Positions 33,921 to 42,757 of a stretch of DNA of 64,000 nt are shown here, in pieces. Below the pieces are notes generated by a model. The model did no database searches, was not told the DNA's origin, and saw only the letters and a program-made list of their open reading frames with translations. A program made the position numbers and the translations under genes. Each line of letters begins with the position of its first letter. Position 1 is the stretch's first letter. Source of the DNA: SAR202 cluster bacterium bin90 (GTDB taxonomy: Bacteria > Chloroflexota > Dehalococcoidia > Lucifugimonadales > JADFKI01); contig MPND01000018.1 of the NCBI GenBank assembly GCA_002238855.1, positions 1 to 64,000 of the forward strand. Direction: 5' to 3'.

Positions 33921-34433
33921 GTGAACCAATATGTGCTGACGGATCAACAAATTCAGACCTTAATTTCTCTCCCGAAGACAATTGTCAATAAAGAACCCGC
34001 CGATGGATATCAACAGGAGCAATTCCAAAGGCGTTGCTCGTTGGAATTAGCGTCAGAATGGGACGATACAGAAAGGTTTAGCGTGTTTGTCCGCCAACAC
34101 ACGGAGTTCATCGAGAACTTTACGCTCGGGTTACGTTATCAGACCAACGACCATTCGGTGCGAACTATCACACTCGTGAGATACAACGGAGCGCACGGCG
34201 AGACCAGCAGGCAAGCTGACGGACATTACGCCGCTCCACACATCCACCGAATTACCCAGGCAGAGATGGAATCTGGTAGTAGTTTTCCTCAAGAAAAATA
34301 TAGGGAAATTACCGCCAAATATACTGTGTTCAATGAGGCATTAGCCGTCTTCTTTGGAGATATTGGAGTAGTTAATTACACTGATTACTTCCCTGAAGCA
34401 TTGCAAGGAAGACTATTTGATGGATATTGCTAG
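33921..34433 (+). CDS. DUF6978-like protein, first gene of an inserted pair
   Basis: 170 residues from GTG 33921 (GAGGAA upstream). Pattern: VLTDQQIQTLISLPKTIV, RRCSLELASEWDDTERFSVFVRQH, ENFTLGLRYQ, ITLVRYNGAHGE and HIHRITQAEM. This closely resembles the DUF6978 group of small uncharacterised proteins; the H-x-H and NGxH motifs could be catalytic. It overlaps the DUF1828 gene by 14 bp. AT-rich, opposite in direction to the flanking aro genes, so likely acquired. Confidence 0.6.
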   Translation: MNQYVLTDQQIQTLISLPKTIVNKEPADGYQQEQFQRRCSLELASEWDDTERFSVFVRQHTEFIENFTLGLRYQTNDHSVRTITLVRYNGAHGETSRQADGHYAAPHIHRITQAEMESGSSFPQEKYREITAKYTVFNEALAVFFGDIGVVNYTDYFPEALQGRLFDGYC

Positions 34434-35193
34434 ACTTGTAACCTCACTAAACGAGGCGAAGCTGGCTGGTTTCAATTACTACGAGCGTCGCCGGGGCAGA
34501 TATCAACTGATTGCACCCATACTACATGAAGATGGGGACATGGTTGACATTTATTTGCAGGACAGCCCACTTGGCGAAGGTTTTGTTCGCGTCTGCGACT
34601 TCGGGCTTACGCTTATGCGGCTCTCCTATACGTATGACATTAGCACGTCTAGCCGCAAACGAATTTTCGAGAGTATTCTTATCAACAACGGTGTTGGAAA
34701 TGAAGATGGGAATCTTTATTTGGACTCCTCTATCGACATGCTGTACGAAAGTATTCTGCAGTTTGCAGGCTGCGCCCAGAAGGTGTGCAACATGCGCTAC
34801 TGGAGTAGAGAGGTAGTTCGCAGCGCCTTTTATGACGATTTGAACGATTACGTCGCAACTGATTTAACTCGATTCGAACCATTGGCAGATCAGTTTCCCA
34901 TTCCCGAGTACCCTATTAGTGTTGATTGGTCACTCACGCACAATGCCCACAACTTCTACGTTTTCGGTGTGCGCGGAAACGATAAGGCGAAAAATGTGGC
35001 TATAGCATTGCTGGAATTTCAAAAAGCTCGGTTGCCGTTCATCAGTCTTGTGGTGCATGAAGACATGGAAGACTTGGGGAAGAGGGAGAGATTCTACCTA
35101 ACGAGCAACGCTGACGTACAGTATCCCGCTCTAAATGAGTTTAGAGAAAGAGTCACTAGCGACCTTGGCAGATTCACGGGCGCAACCGCATAG
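34420..35193 (+). CDS. DUF1828/DUF1829-domain protein
   Basis: 257 residues from ATG 34420 (AAGGA upstream). The N-terminal DUF1828: YYERRRGRYQLIAPILHEDGDMVDIYLQD, VRVCDFGLTLMRLSYTYDIS. The C-terminal DUF1829-like part: NFYVFGVRGNDKAKNVAIALLEFQKARLPFISLVVH and NADVQYPALNEF. Function of either domain is not established; they occur in small mobile operons. Translationally coupled to the DUF6978-like gene. Together they separate aroK from aroE. Confidence 0.7.
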   Translation: MDIARLVTSLNEAKLAGFNYYERRRGRYQLIAPILHEDGDMVDIYLQDSPLGEGFVRVCDFGLTLMRLSYTYDISTSSRKRIFESILINNGVGNEDGNLYLDSSIDMLYESILQFAGCAQKVCNMRYWSREVVRSAFYDDLNDYVATDLTRFEPLADQFPIPEYPISVDWSLTHNAHNFYVFGVRGNDKAKNVAIALLEFQKARLPFISLVVHEDMEDLGKRERFYLTSNADVQYPALNEFRERVTSDLGRFTGATA

Positions 35194-35246
35194 ATTCGCA
35201 GACCCTCGCCCCAATAAGCCATCTTCACACGAGAATCCTACTTCGC

Positions 35247-36101
35247 CTAGTCCATTTTGAGGAGGGCGACGTTGCCGGCGGCGAACATGGCTTCCAAGGG
35301 CGCCGTCTGGCCGGTCCACATCTCGAAGGCGGCTGCGCCCTGGTATATGAGCATAGGCAGACCGCCGAGCGCAGTTGCGCCTGCACTGCGGGCACCGGAC
35401 AAAAACGGTGTGTTCTGCGGGTTATAGACCATGTCCATGACAACGGCTTCGTGGGGTATTATCCCGCCGGAGAGCGGAGTTTGCGCTTCATTATCTCCGT
35501 GCCGCATTCCCACGGAAGTGCAGTTGACGATGAGGTCGGATTCGAGCGCGACGGTCTCCAGGGTCGTATCGTCCAGCACGGCGGCGAATACGCTAACGGC
35601 GTCGTTGTGCAGGGCGGCAGCAAGCGCCTCGGCGCGAGAGACGTTCCGGTTGGCGATTGTGATAGACGCTACGCCCTCGCGAGAGAGGGCAAATGCGGCG
35701 GCACGCGCAGCACCACCCGCGCCGAGAAGCAGCACCCGCTTGCCGTTGGGCTCGAAGCCCCCGTCTTCCTTGAGCTCGCGCATGAAGCCGTGCGCGTCTG
35801 TGTTGTGTCCGACGAGGCGTCCAGCATTCTTGACGATGGTGTTCACCGCGCCGATGGACTGCGCCAGTGGATCAACCTCGTCCAGCAAGGCGATGACGCT
35901 CTCCTTGTGCGGGATGGTCACATTTGCGCCGATGAAGTCGCCGCTGCGGAGCTTCGCCACCTCCTCGGCGAGGCCCTCCGGCGGGGTTTCCCACGCAATA
36001 TAGCGCACGTCCAGCCCGTAGTGGTTGAATGCCGCCTGCTGAAATGCCGGCGACAACGAATGCGAAAGCGGGTAGCCGAAAATGCCTGCTAGCTGTGTCA
36101 T
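35247..36101 (-). CDS. aroE: Shikimate dehydrogenase
   Basis: 284 residues. SLSPAFQQ (shikimate Ser), NVTIPHKE (catalytic Lys), GHNTDAHGF (catalytic Asp), GAGGAARAA (NADP dinucleotide motif near residue 126), ANRN (NADP phosphate) and LIYQGAAAFE. Converts 3-dehydroshikimate to shikimate. GGAGG before ATG 36101. Likely once continuous with aroK-aroB on this strand, now separated by 1.5 kb of inserted genes. Confidence 0.95.
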   Translation of the reverse strand: MTQLAGIFGYPLSHSLSPAFQQAAFNHYGLDVRYIAWETPPEGLAEEVAKLRSGDFIGANVTIPHKESVIALLDEVDPLAQSIGAVNTIVKNAGRLVGHNTDAHGFMRELKEDGGFEPNGKRVLLLGAGGAARAAAFALSREGVASITIANRNVSRAEALAAALHNDAVSVFAAVLDDTTLETVALESDLIVNCTSVGMRHGDNEAQTPLSGGIIPHEAVVMDMVYNPQNTPFLSGARSAGATALGGLPMLIYQGAAAFEMWTGQTAPLEAMFAAGNVALLKMD

Positions 36102-36322
36102 GGTGTGCCTCCGGTTGCGTTGGATTTTGAGAAAGTAATTCTAGCTATTGGTTGTCAGTATATCAGTATGCCTAGGAAGCGGTCATGATGGCATCTGGGA
36201 AACACGGCAGAACGCACAATTGCCGCTATTCCGCCCTTCATCAGCATTGACCCGAACCGTGCCGTCTGCTTACGATAGTGCCCAGATTTGGCAGCGGGCG
36301 CCGCGACAGGTTGGGGAGTGCT

Positions 36323-36940
36323 ATGAACGACTACGACGAAATCGTACAGCAGATTGCCGGATGCACCCGGTGCGCGCTATCTGAGGGGCGCTCGCGCACT
36401 GTGCCCGGGGACGGCTCTCAGACAGCGGACATCATGTTTATCGGAGAGGCGCCAGGGTACAACGAGGACCAGCAGGGCCTGCCGTTCGTGGGCGCTGCGG
36501 GCAATGTGCTGACCAGCCTGCTGGCGGGCATCGGGCTGCAGCGCTCGGATGTGTACATCACGAACATGGTGAAGTGCCGACCGAACAACAATCGAGACCC
36601 GTTGAGCGGCGAACTGGAGGCTTGCTCGACTTATCTCGACGCGCAGATAGAGCTAATCGACCCGAAGGTCATCGTTACGCTGGGTCGGTTCTCGTTCGGC
36701 AAGTTCTTCCCTGGGCGCAGCATCAGCCGTGAAAGGGGCAAGCCGCGCTCGTGGGGAGGGCGGATGATATATCCGATGTATCATCCTGCCGCTACGCTGC
36801 ACAACCCCAGTTTGCGGCCCGCGCTGGAGAACGACTTCCGTAACTTGCTGCCTCTCGTCGAAGAGGTCATCGCATTGCCCCCGGACGACGCCGTTGATGA
36901 GGACGAGGGAAAGCAAGAACAGCAACTGAGCATGTTCTAG
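36323..36940 (+). CDS. Uracil-DNA glycosylase, Fe-S family 4
   Basis: 205 residues from ATG 36323 (GGGGAG 6 nt upstream). Four Cys for a 4Fe-4S cluster: C14 and C17 (GCTRCAL), C85 (VKCRPNN) and C101 (LEACSTYL). Active-site motif GEAPGYNEDQQGLPFVG, and YPMYHPAATLHN near residue 155. Removes uracil from DNA; common in thermophiles and Chloroflexi. A short acidic tail (DDAVDEDEG) follows the domain. The HNH lipoprotein gene starts 16 bp later. Confidence 0.92.
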   Translation: MNDYDEIVQQIAGCTRCALSEGRSRTVPGDGSQTADIMFIGEAPGYNEDQQGLPFVGAAGNVLTSLLAGIGLQRSDVYITNMVKCRPNNNRDPLSGELEACSTYLDAQIELIDPKVIVTLGRFSFGKFFPGRSISRERGKPRSWGGRMIYPMYHPAATLHNPSLRPALENDFRNLLPLVEEVIALPPDDAVDEDEGKQEQQLSMF

Positions 36941-36955
36941 GTGGAGCTGATTTCG

Positions 36956-37996
36956 ATGGATGGGATGTGGAGGATAGGGTTGCAGCGTGTTATTTTGCCG
37001 GCAGGTCTGCTAGTTGCGATAATGCTCGTCCTGACGGGCTGCGGCGTGTCCGAGCCTCCCTTGCCGTCTGCGCCGCTGCCAATCCCATCAGTGCTGAGGG
37101 CTGAGGCAACCGCGACTCCGGCTGCAACGACAGCAGCCCCAACGAGCGTTCCGACGGCACTGGCAATACCACCGACACCTCCGGCACCTTCCGGCGGCGA
37201 TGGCCGGACTCTGACAATCGGCGTCGCTGCGTCTTCAGGCAACATTCCCGACTACGACCGCGGTGACTGGCGGCACTGGATCGACGCGGACAGGGACTGC
37301 CAGGACGCTCGACAGGAGGTGCTGGTCGCCGAGTCGCAAACTGCTGTGGTGTACGAGGCGGGCGATCAGTGCCGAGTGGAGAGCGGAGATTGGTTCGGAG
37401 TGTACACGGGTGAGTCGTTCTCCGGCCCGGGCGACCTCGATGTGGACCACATGGTGCCGCTGGCGAACGCGCACAGATCGGGCGGCTGGGCGTGGTCCAA
37501 GGAGCGCAAGGCTGACTACGCCAACGACCTGTCATACGCGGACCACCTGATCGCGGTGCAGGCGTCGGCGAACCGGCAGAAGGGAAGCAAGGGGCCGGAG
37601 GAGTGGAAGCCGCCGCGCCGCGAATACTGGTGCGAGTACGCGACCGACTGGGCGACGATCAAGCAGGACTGGGGGCTGTCGGCGAACCCGAGTGAGGCGG
37701 AGGCGCTGCGAGAAATGCTGGCGACCTGCGACGAACCAGTCTCGCTGGTGGTGGTGCCGGTTGATGGCGCTGCCATTCCCCAACCTGCGCCAGCATCTGC
37801 TACGGCGACTCCGGTGCCGGCATCTGACGGCGAACTGCGCTACGACCCGGACGGGCCCGACCGCGACTGCGGCGACTTCGATACATGGGACGAGGCGCAG
37901 GCATTCTACATCGCGGCGGGTGGACCGTCTACCGACAGGCACCGGCTGGATGGGGATGGGGACGGCGAGGCGTGTAATTCTCTGAGGGGGAATTAG
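36956..37996 (+). CDS. Secreted HNH nuclease lipoprotein with excalibur domain
   Basis: 346 residues from ATG 36956. Lipoprotein signal with lipobox LTGC (C29), Pro/Thr-rich linker (about 35-85), then a DUF1524-type HNH nuclease: RGDWRHWIDADRDCQDARQ, SGPGDLDVDHMVPLANAH (metal His/Asp), SKERKADYANDL, NRQKGSKGPEEWKPP. After a second linker there is a C-terminal excalibur calcium-binding motif (DRDCGDF and LDGDGDGEACNSL). Likely anchored outside the membrane, degrading extracellular DNA. Possibly co-transcribed with the uracil glycosylase. Confidence 0.88.
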   Translation: MDGMWRIGLQRVILPAGLLVAIMLVLTGCGVSEPPLPSAPLPIPSVLRAEATATPAATTAAPTSVPTALAIPPTPPAPSGGDGRTLTIGVAASSGNIPDYDRGDWRHWIDADRDCQDARQEVLVAESQTAVVYEAGDQCRVESGDWFGVYTGESFSGPGDLDVDHMVPLANAHRSGGWAWSKERKADYANDLSYADHLIAVQASANRQKGSKGPEEWKPPRREYWCEYATDWATIKQDWGLSANPSEAEALREMLATCDEPVSLVVVPVDGAAIPQPAPASATATPVPASDGELRYDPDGPDRDCGDFDTWDEAQAFYIAAGGPSTDRHRLDGDGDGEACNSLRGN

Positions 37997-38018
37997 ACCG
38001 CAGCCGAGCCAATGCTGC

Positions 38019-38828
38019 CTACTGCTGTCGGCGCAGGCGCTCGAGCTCTGCCTGAAGTTCCTGGTTTCGCGCCTCTGCGGCCAGGCGTGCTTCTCGCTCT
38101 TCCAACTGTGCATGTTCAGCCGACTGTGCCCTCGTCTCTGCCTCTCGCGCTTGCACTTCCGCAGTCTGCCGCGCCGTAATCTCCTCGCCAAGGTCACTCA
38201 GCCACTCTCTCGTAACGCTGTCCCTCAGCGGGAAAATGGCTACCCCATCCTCTACCCTATGAAAGAAGTCCACGCCCAACACTTCGCTGCGTGACCAGGT
38301 ATCGCCGTTGTGTTCGGTGTGCAGCTCGAATCGCACGTATTCGCCATCCACCAGACGCTCGCCGACCAGCGGCTCCCCGTAGTAGCCGTGTCTGTCCAGC
38401 CGCCAGTATTCGGTAACGCCCATTCGCGCGTATAGCGCCCGCTTCTCGGTTAAGTCCCTGTGTGCCGTGCTTTCGGAGGCAACCTCGAGAACAAAAGCTG
38501 GGGGTACTCCCCACTCATCTATGCGGTAGCTGCGACGGTACATCTCTATCGTCTCCGTTTCCACGCCAAACACCACATAACCGTCCGGAACGACGACAGA
38601 ACCGGGTGTGTCGGAATCGTAGATGACATTCGTTTGCTCCGATACGAGCACATCAGGCGCGTCCTTATACCGCGCCATGAGAATGGACATGACATAGAGA
38701 ATTGTGCTGGCTTGCTGCATCGCGTCCTCGGGAGGCTCCGGTGCGTCGTTGATGAGCTCGTACCAAGGAGTATTGACAGCAGCGGCGGCTGAGGAAGAGA
38801 GGGGTAATTTGCTTCCGGCGGTTGTCAT
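38019..38828 (-). CDS. Uma2-family (DUF820) nuclease-fold protein with coiled-coil tail
   Basis: 269 residues from ATG 38828 (GGAGG 7 nt upstream). PD-(D/E)xK-like core: SVVVPDGYVVFG (active-site Asp), AFVLEVASESTAHRDLTEKRALYARMGVTEYWRLD (ExxS...K). A C-terminal coiled coil of about 70 residues (TAEVQAREAETRAQSAEHA...LQAELERLRRQQ) follows. The fold is endonuclease-like but the role of the family is unknown. A second Uma2 protein without the coil is at 44883-45431. Confidence 0.85.
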   Translation of the reverse strand: MTTAGSKLPLSSSAAAAVNTPWYELINDAPEPPEDAMQQASTILYVMSILMARYKDAPDVLVSEQTNVIYDSDTPGSVVVPDGYVVFGVETETIEMYRRSYRIDEWGVPPAFVLEVASESTAHRDLTEKRALYARMGVTEYWRLDRHGYYGEPLVGERLVDGEYVRFELHTEHNGDTWSRSEVLGVDFFHRVEDGVAIFPLRDSVTREWLSDLGEEITARQTAEVQAREAETRAQSAEHAQLEEREARLAAEARNQELQAELERLRRQQ

Positions 38829-38994
38829 AGTCAAGCCTCCCACAGGATGTATTCGAGCCGACGTTATTTTAACATACTCGTAAGGTCGAATTATCCGAAT
38901 TAACCAGAGATGCCACCTTGATGCACGGGATTAGCAAGTCCTGTCAGGCATGATAACATCCAATCCATCACTAAGTACCAAAGAGGTGAACTAC

Positions 38995-40650
38995 ATGACA
39001 GGCGCAGACCTGGTTGCACGAATACTTAAGCAAGAGGGCGTGGACTTCATGGGGGTGATCCCCTTCAACTCGCTGGAAGAGGCGGCGGCGAAGGCTGGCA
39101 TCCGTCCGCTGATATTCCGGCAGGAGCGCGTGGGCGTGAACCTTGCTGACGCGTACACTCGCGTTACTAACGGCAGGGGCACGGGCGTGTTCTCGATGCA
39201 GGCTGGGCCGGGCGCGGAGAACGCATTCGCGGGCGTGGCGCAGGCTTACGCCGACTCGGTGCCGATCCTCCTGCTGCCGGCGTCCGCGCCGCGCAACCGC
39301 GCCGGCGTGCATCCGACATTCAGCCCAAGCCGCACCTACGAGTCGGTGGTGAAGTGGTCGGGCAGGATAGAGCTGCCGGAGGAGATACCGAACGCCCTGC
39401 GGCGTGCCTTCAGCCAGCTTCGCATGGGACGCCCCAGCCCGGTGCTGCTCGATCTGCCCAGCGACATACTGCGCGGTGAGCTGGCGAATGGGGACGCGCC
39501 GTATATGCCGGTGCAGCGTCGGCGACCCGCGGGCGATCCGCAGGATGTGAGCGATGCCGCGAAGATTCTGCTCGGCGCGCAGAATCCGGTCATACATGCC
39601 GGGCAGGGCGTGCTGTACGCGGAGGCTTGGGAAGAGCTGCAGGAGCTGGCGGAACTGACGCAGACGCCGGTGATGACCTCGATGGCGGGCAAGAGCGCGT
39701 TCCGTGAGGACCACCCGCTTTCGCTGGGCACGCGCTCCAGCACGACGACGGGCATGGTCGTGCATTATCTGGACAAGGCGGATGTGGTGTTCGGCATCGG
39801 GTGCAGTTTCACGCGCTTGCATTACGGCGCGAACCTATTCGACAGCAAGGTGCTCGTGCATGTCACCAATGACGAGAACGATGTGAACAAGGACTATTCT
39901 CCCGATGTGGCGGTGATCGGCGACGCCAAGCTGGTGATGCGGCAGCTCATCGACGAGATAAAGGCGATGCTTGCGGAACACGGTAGCGAGCGTGTGGAGC
40001 GCGGTGATGTTGCGGGCGAGATCAAGGCTGTGCGCGAAGAGTGGATGCAGGAATGGCTGCCGAAGATGCACTCGGACGCGACGCCCATCAACCCGTACAG
40101 GGCGTTGAACGACCTGTCGAAGGCGATTGACCAGAAGAATACGATAATGAATCACGACTCCGGCAGCCCGCGCGACCAGATGATCCCGTTCTACAAGACG
40201 GTTACGCCGCGCGGCTTCATCGCGTGGGGCAAGTCAACGCAGCTTGGATACAGCCTGGGCGCGGCGATGGGGAGCAAGCTGGCGGCGCCGGAAAGGCTGT
40301 GCGTGAATGTCATCGGCGACTACGGCTTCGGCATGGTCGGGACGGACCTCGAGACGGCGGTGCGCGAGAATATCCCGATCCTGACCGTCGTGCTCAACAA
40401 CTCGTCCATGGGCATATACAGGCCGGAGCACTTCGCCACGGCGCACGAGCTTTACGGCACAAAGACCACAGGCGGCGACTTCGTTATGATGGCGGAGGCG
40501 CTGGGAGCGCACAGCGAGCGCGTAACACGGCCGGAGGATGTCATCAGCGCTGTGCAGCGGTGCGCGGGCATCGTTGAAGGCGGACAGGCGGCGTTGTTGG
40601 AGATAGTCACCGACGACGCCGAAAAGGACATGCCGTTCAGGATGTTCTAG
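38995..40650 (+). CDS. Thiamine-pyrophosphate-dependent enzyme, acetolactate-synthase-like
   Basis: 551 residues from ATG 38995 (GAGGTG 6 nt upstream). Three-domain TPP enzyme: PYR domain with catalytic Glu in FRQERVGVNLADAY, SMQAGPGAENAF; central domain NPVIHAGQGVLYAEAW; PP domain with the Mg/TPP motif GDYGFGMVGTDLET...ILTVVLNNS (GDG-NN type). Could be an acetolactate synthase, benzoylformate or sulfopyruvate decarboxylase relative; no regulatory subunit is adjacent. A terminator follows the stop. Confidence 0.88.
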   Translation: MTGADLVARILKQEGVDFMGVIPFNSLEEAAAKAGIRPLIFRQERVGVNLADAYTRVTNGRGTGVFSMQAGPGAENAFAGVAQAYADSVPILLLPASAPRNRAGVHPTFSPSRTYESVVKWSGRIELPEEIPNALRRAFSQLRMGRPSPVLLDLPSDILRGELANGDAPYMPVQRRRPAGDPQDVSDAAKILLGAQNPVIHAGQGVLYAEAWEELQELAELTQTPVMTSMAGKSAFREDHPLSLGTRSSTTTGMVVHYLDKADVVFGIGCSFTRLHYGANLFDSKVLVHVTNDENDVNKDYSPDVAVIGDAKLVMRQLIDEIKAMLAEHGSERVERGDVAGEIKAVREEWMQEWLPKMHSDATPINPYRALNDLSKAIDQKNTIMNHDSGSPRDQMIPFYKTVTPRGFIAWGKSTQLGYSLGAAMGSKLAAPERLCVNVIGDYGFGMVGTDLETAVRENIPILTVVLNNSSMGIYRPEHFATAHELYGTKTTGGDFVMMAEALGAHSERVTRPEDVISAVQRCAGIVEGGQAALLEIVTDDAEKDMPFRMF

Positions 40651-40673
40651 AGCAGGTTAAGGGTAGCAAACAA

Positions 40674-40721
40674 GGGCAGGCTAGGGAGGAAAAATAAGCC
40701 TCTCCAGCCTGTCCGTTTTTT
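40674..40721 (+). terminator. Terminator after the TPP enzyme gene
   Basis: GGGCAGGCTAGGGAGG (40674-40689) pairs with CCTCTCCAGCCTGTCC (40699-40714) with two imperfect positions, then GTTTTTT. Lies 24 bp after the stop codon. Confidence 0.8.
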
Positions 40722-40972
40722 ATCCATAAATGCTGATAAATCGCCTCAACGAAGTTTAACGCTCCATTAACGGTTTCTGAAAATTGCTCAAAATTGCCTC
40801 TATTGCCTATTGATGCAAGTCATGGGTTTTTTGGGAGTTTATTGAAACATTTGACATGTTGCGGCGGGGTTTTCGCAGCAATATTATAGGCGGATACCTT
40901 CAAATGCATCCGACATTTTGCAGCCGTCCTTGGACGATCTTTGCGCTTATATCAGCATAGCAGAACGCTTGG
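40722..40972 (+). promoter_or_regulatory. AT-rich dnaA upstream region
   Basis: No gene. A DnaA-box-like TTATCCATA (40720-40728) is at the left end. TTGACA at 40851-40856 and TATTAT at 40882-40887 are present but 25 bp apart, so the promoter is not fixed. T- and A-runs suggest a region that unwinds easily. Confidence 0.45.
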
Positions 40973-42385
40973 ATGAGAGAGGATAAGCGATTGTCCAGCC
41001 GCACCCAGAAGCCCGGCCAGATATGGGACGCAGCGCTAGGAGAGTTGCAACTGCAAGTCGCCCGCCCTGCCTTCGAGACCTGGCTTAGGGATACCGAAGG
41101 CGTGGCGCACAGAGACGGCGAATTCATCGTCGGCACGGCAAACGCCTTCATCGCCGAGATGCTGGAACACCGGATGTACCCGCTCATCGAGCGCGCCATT
41201 GAGCATGTCATCGGGGAGCCGACATCGGTGCGATTCCAGGTGGTGACGCAATCGAGCATATCTGAGAGCGTGGAATCCGAAACGCCTGCCGTGGCGGGCG
41301 AGAGCGAGCAAACTCTTACAGTGACGGCAGGGACGGCCCAACCGGCCGCTGTTGTCGCTCCTCCACCTTCGCTGAACAGCCGCTACACCTTCGACCGGTT
41401 CGTTGTGGGCAAGTCGAACGAGCTGGCGCATGCGGCGGCGCGCGCCGTGGCGGACAATCCGGGCAATGTCTATAACCCGCTGGTGATGTACTCGGATGTG
41501 GGGCTGGGCAAGACGCACCTGCTGCACGCAATCGGAAGTCAGGCGATCGCCAAGGGCATGAGCCTGATATACGCTACAACGGAGGAGTTCACCAACGAGT
41601 ACATCCGCGCCATCCGCGAGGGCAAGACGGAAGAATTCAGGCAGCGATACCGCAGCGCCGGCCTGTTGCTCCTGGACGACATCCAGTTTCTCATCGGCAA
41701 GGAGCAGACGCAGGAGGGTTTTTTCCACACCTTCAACGCGCTGCACATGTCCAACCGCCAGATTGTCATCACGAGCGACCGCCCCGTGTCCTCGCTGAAG
41801 ATTCTGGAGGAGCGCATAAGTTCGCGGCTGAGCGGCGGACTGGTGGTGGACATTCAGCCGCCCGACCTTGAGACACGGCTCGCCATCCTGCGCGCAAAGG
41901 CGGAGCAGATGGGCGTGAAGGTGGACGGCCAGGTGCTGGAACTGCTCGGGGCACGCATATACCGCAACATCCGCGAACTCGAAGGCAGCCTCAACCGCGT
42001 AGTCGCGTACTCCGACCTGATGCAGCGGCCCTTGGATGCGGAGTTGGTGCGGCAGGTGATCGCGGACACACAGGAGGCACGCGAACGCCGCCAGCCTTCC
42101 GAGCGAGAAGTGATAGACGCCGTATCCGCTCACTTCGGTGTGGACAAGACAACGCTTTGCGGGCCCAAGCGCGACAAGAAGACTGCGCTGGCACGCCAGG
42201 TTGCGATGTACATATTGCGCGAGGATGCGGCAATGGGCTCGACTGCGATAGCGCGCGCGCTCGGGCGCAAGGACCACTCCACTGTGCTGCACGGCTGCAA
42301 GACGATCGAGAATTACCAGAATGCCGACGCCAAGCTGCGGAGGGACATTCTGACCGTGCGCGAGACGCTTGCCGCGGTAGGGTGA
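40973..42385 (+). CDS. dnaA: Chromosomal replication initiator DnaA
   Basis: 470 residues. Domain I about 10-90 (WDAALGELQLQVARPAFETWL), variable linker to about 140, AAA+ domain III from YTFDRFVVGKSNELAHAA with Walker A YSDVGLGKTHLL and Walker B LLLDDIQFL, sensor motifs ITSDRPVSSL, and the DNA-binding domain IV with signature HSTVLHGCKTIENY after KTTLCGPKRDKKTALARQVAMYI. It binds DnaA boxes such as those directly downstream. The following gene is obg rather than dnaN. Confidence 0.97.
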   Translation: MREDKRLSSRTQKPGQIWDAALGELQLQVARPAFETWLRDTEGVAHRDGEFIVGTANAFIAEMLEHRMYPLIERAIEHVIGEPTSVRFQVVTQSSISESVESETPAVAGESEQTLTVTAGTAQPAAVVAPPPSLNSRYTFDRFVVGKSNELAHAAARAVADNPGNVYNPLVMYSDVGLGKTHLLHAIGSQAIAKGMSLIYATTEEFTNEYIRAIREGKTEEFRQRYRSAGLLLLDDIQFLIGKEQTQEGFFHTFNALHMSNRQIVITSDRPVSSLKILEERISSRLSGGLVVDIQPPDLETRLAILRAKAEQMGVKVDGQVLELLGARIYRNIRELEGSLNRVVAYSDLMQRPLDAELVRQVIADTQEARERRQPSEREVIDAVSAHFGVDKTTLCGPKRDKKTALARQVAMYILREDAAMGSTAIARALGRKDHSTVLHGCKTIENYQNADAKLRRDILTVRETLAAVG

Positions 42386-42757
42386 CATGGATGGGACTTG
42401 ACCATCCATTCCGTTCGGTTCTTATATCTTGGCTATTCAATGGATAACCATTCTGCGCCTCGTTATGTGGATAACTCGCCGATAATCGTTGATAAGTCGC
42501 CCAATATGTGTACAAGTGTGTCTTTTATATGGTTGGAATTATTCAAGAAAAGTTCTATCCACAGCGACCTCAGGGTTATGCACACCAAGCCACGCGATAT
42601 CGACATGGGGCTGTGATAAAATCACGTGGACGCAGGAATCACGGTTGGACGCAGCGCAAAAGCCGTTACCGCATCGCCGCTATATGACACCTGCCATCTC
42701 AAATGTCTATCCACAGCATCCACTCTATTATTGTTGCTATTACTGGATACCTGAAAA
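42386..42757. other. Probable replication origin (oriC) with DnaA boxes
   Basis: Between dnaA and obg. Perfect boxes TTATNCACA occur at 42466-42474 (minus) and 42576-42584 (plus), with one more, 42774-42782, just inside obg. One-mismatch boxes are at 42507-42515, 42555-42563 and 42707-42715. The sequence between is AT-rich (for example 42481-42550). Box density and place beside dnaA are the classical signs of oriC. No gene is supported in this 372-bp gap. Confidence 0.75.

Noticed and set aside
41036-42409. 457-residue minus-strand frame opposite dnaA
   Set aside because: Antisense shadow of dnaA with no ribosome site or domain resemblance.
42398-42616. 72-residue plus-strand frame in the dnaA-obg gap
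   Set aside because: Overlaps the DnaA-box cluster, lacks a ribosome site and shows no protein-like pattern.
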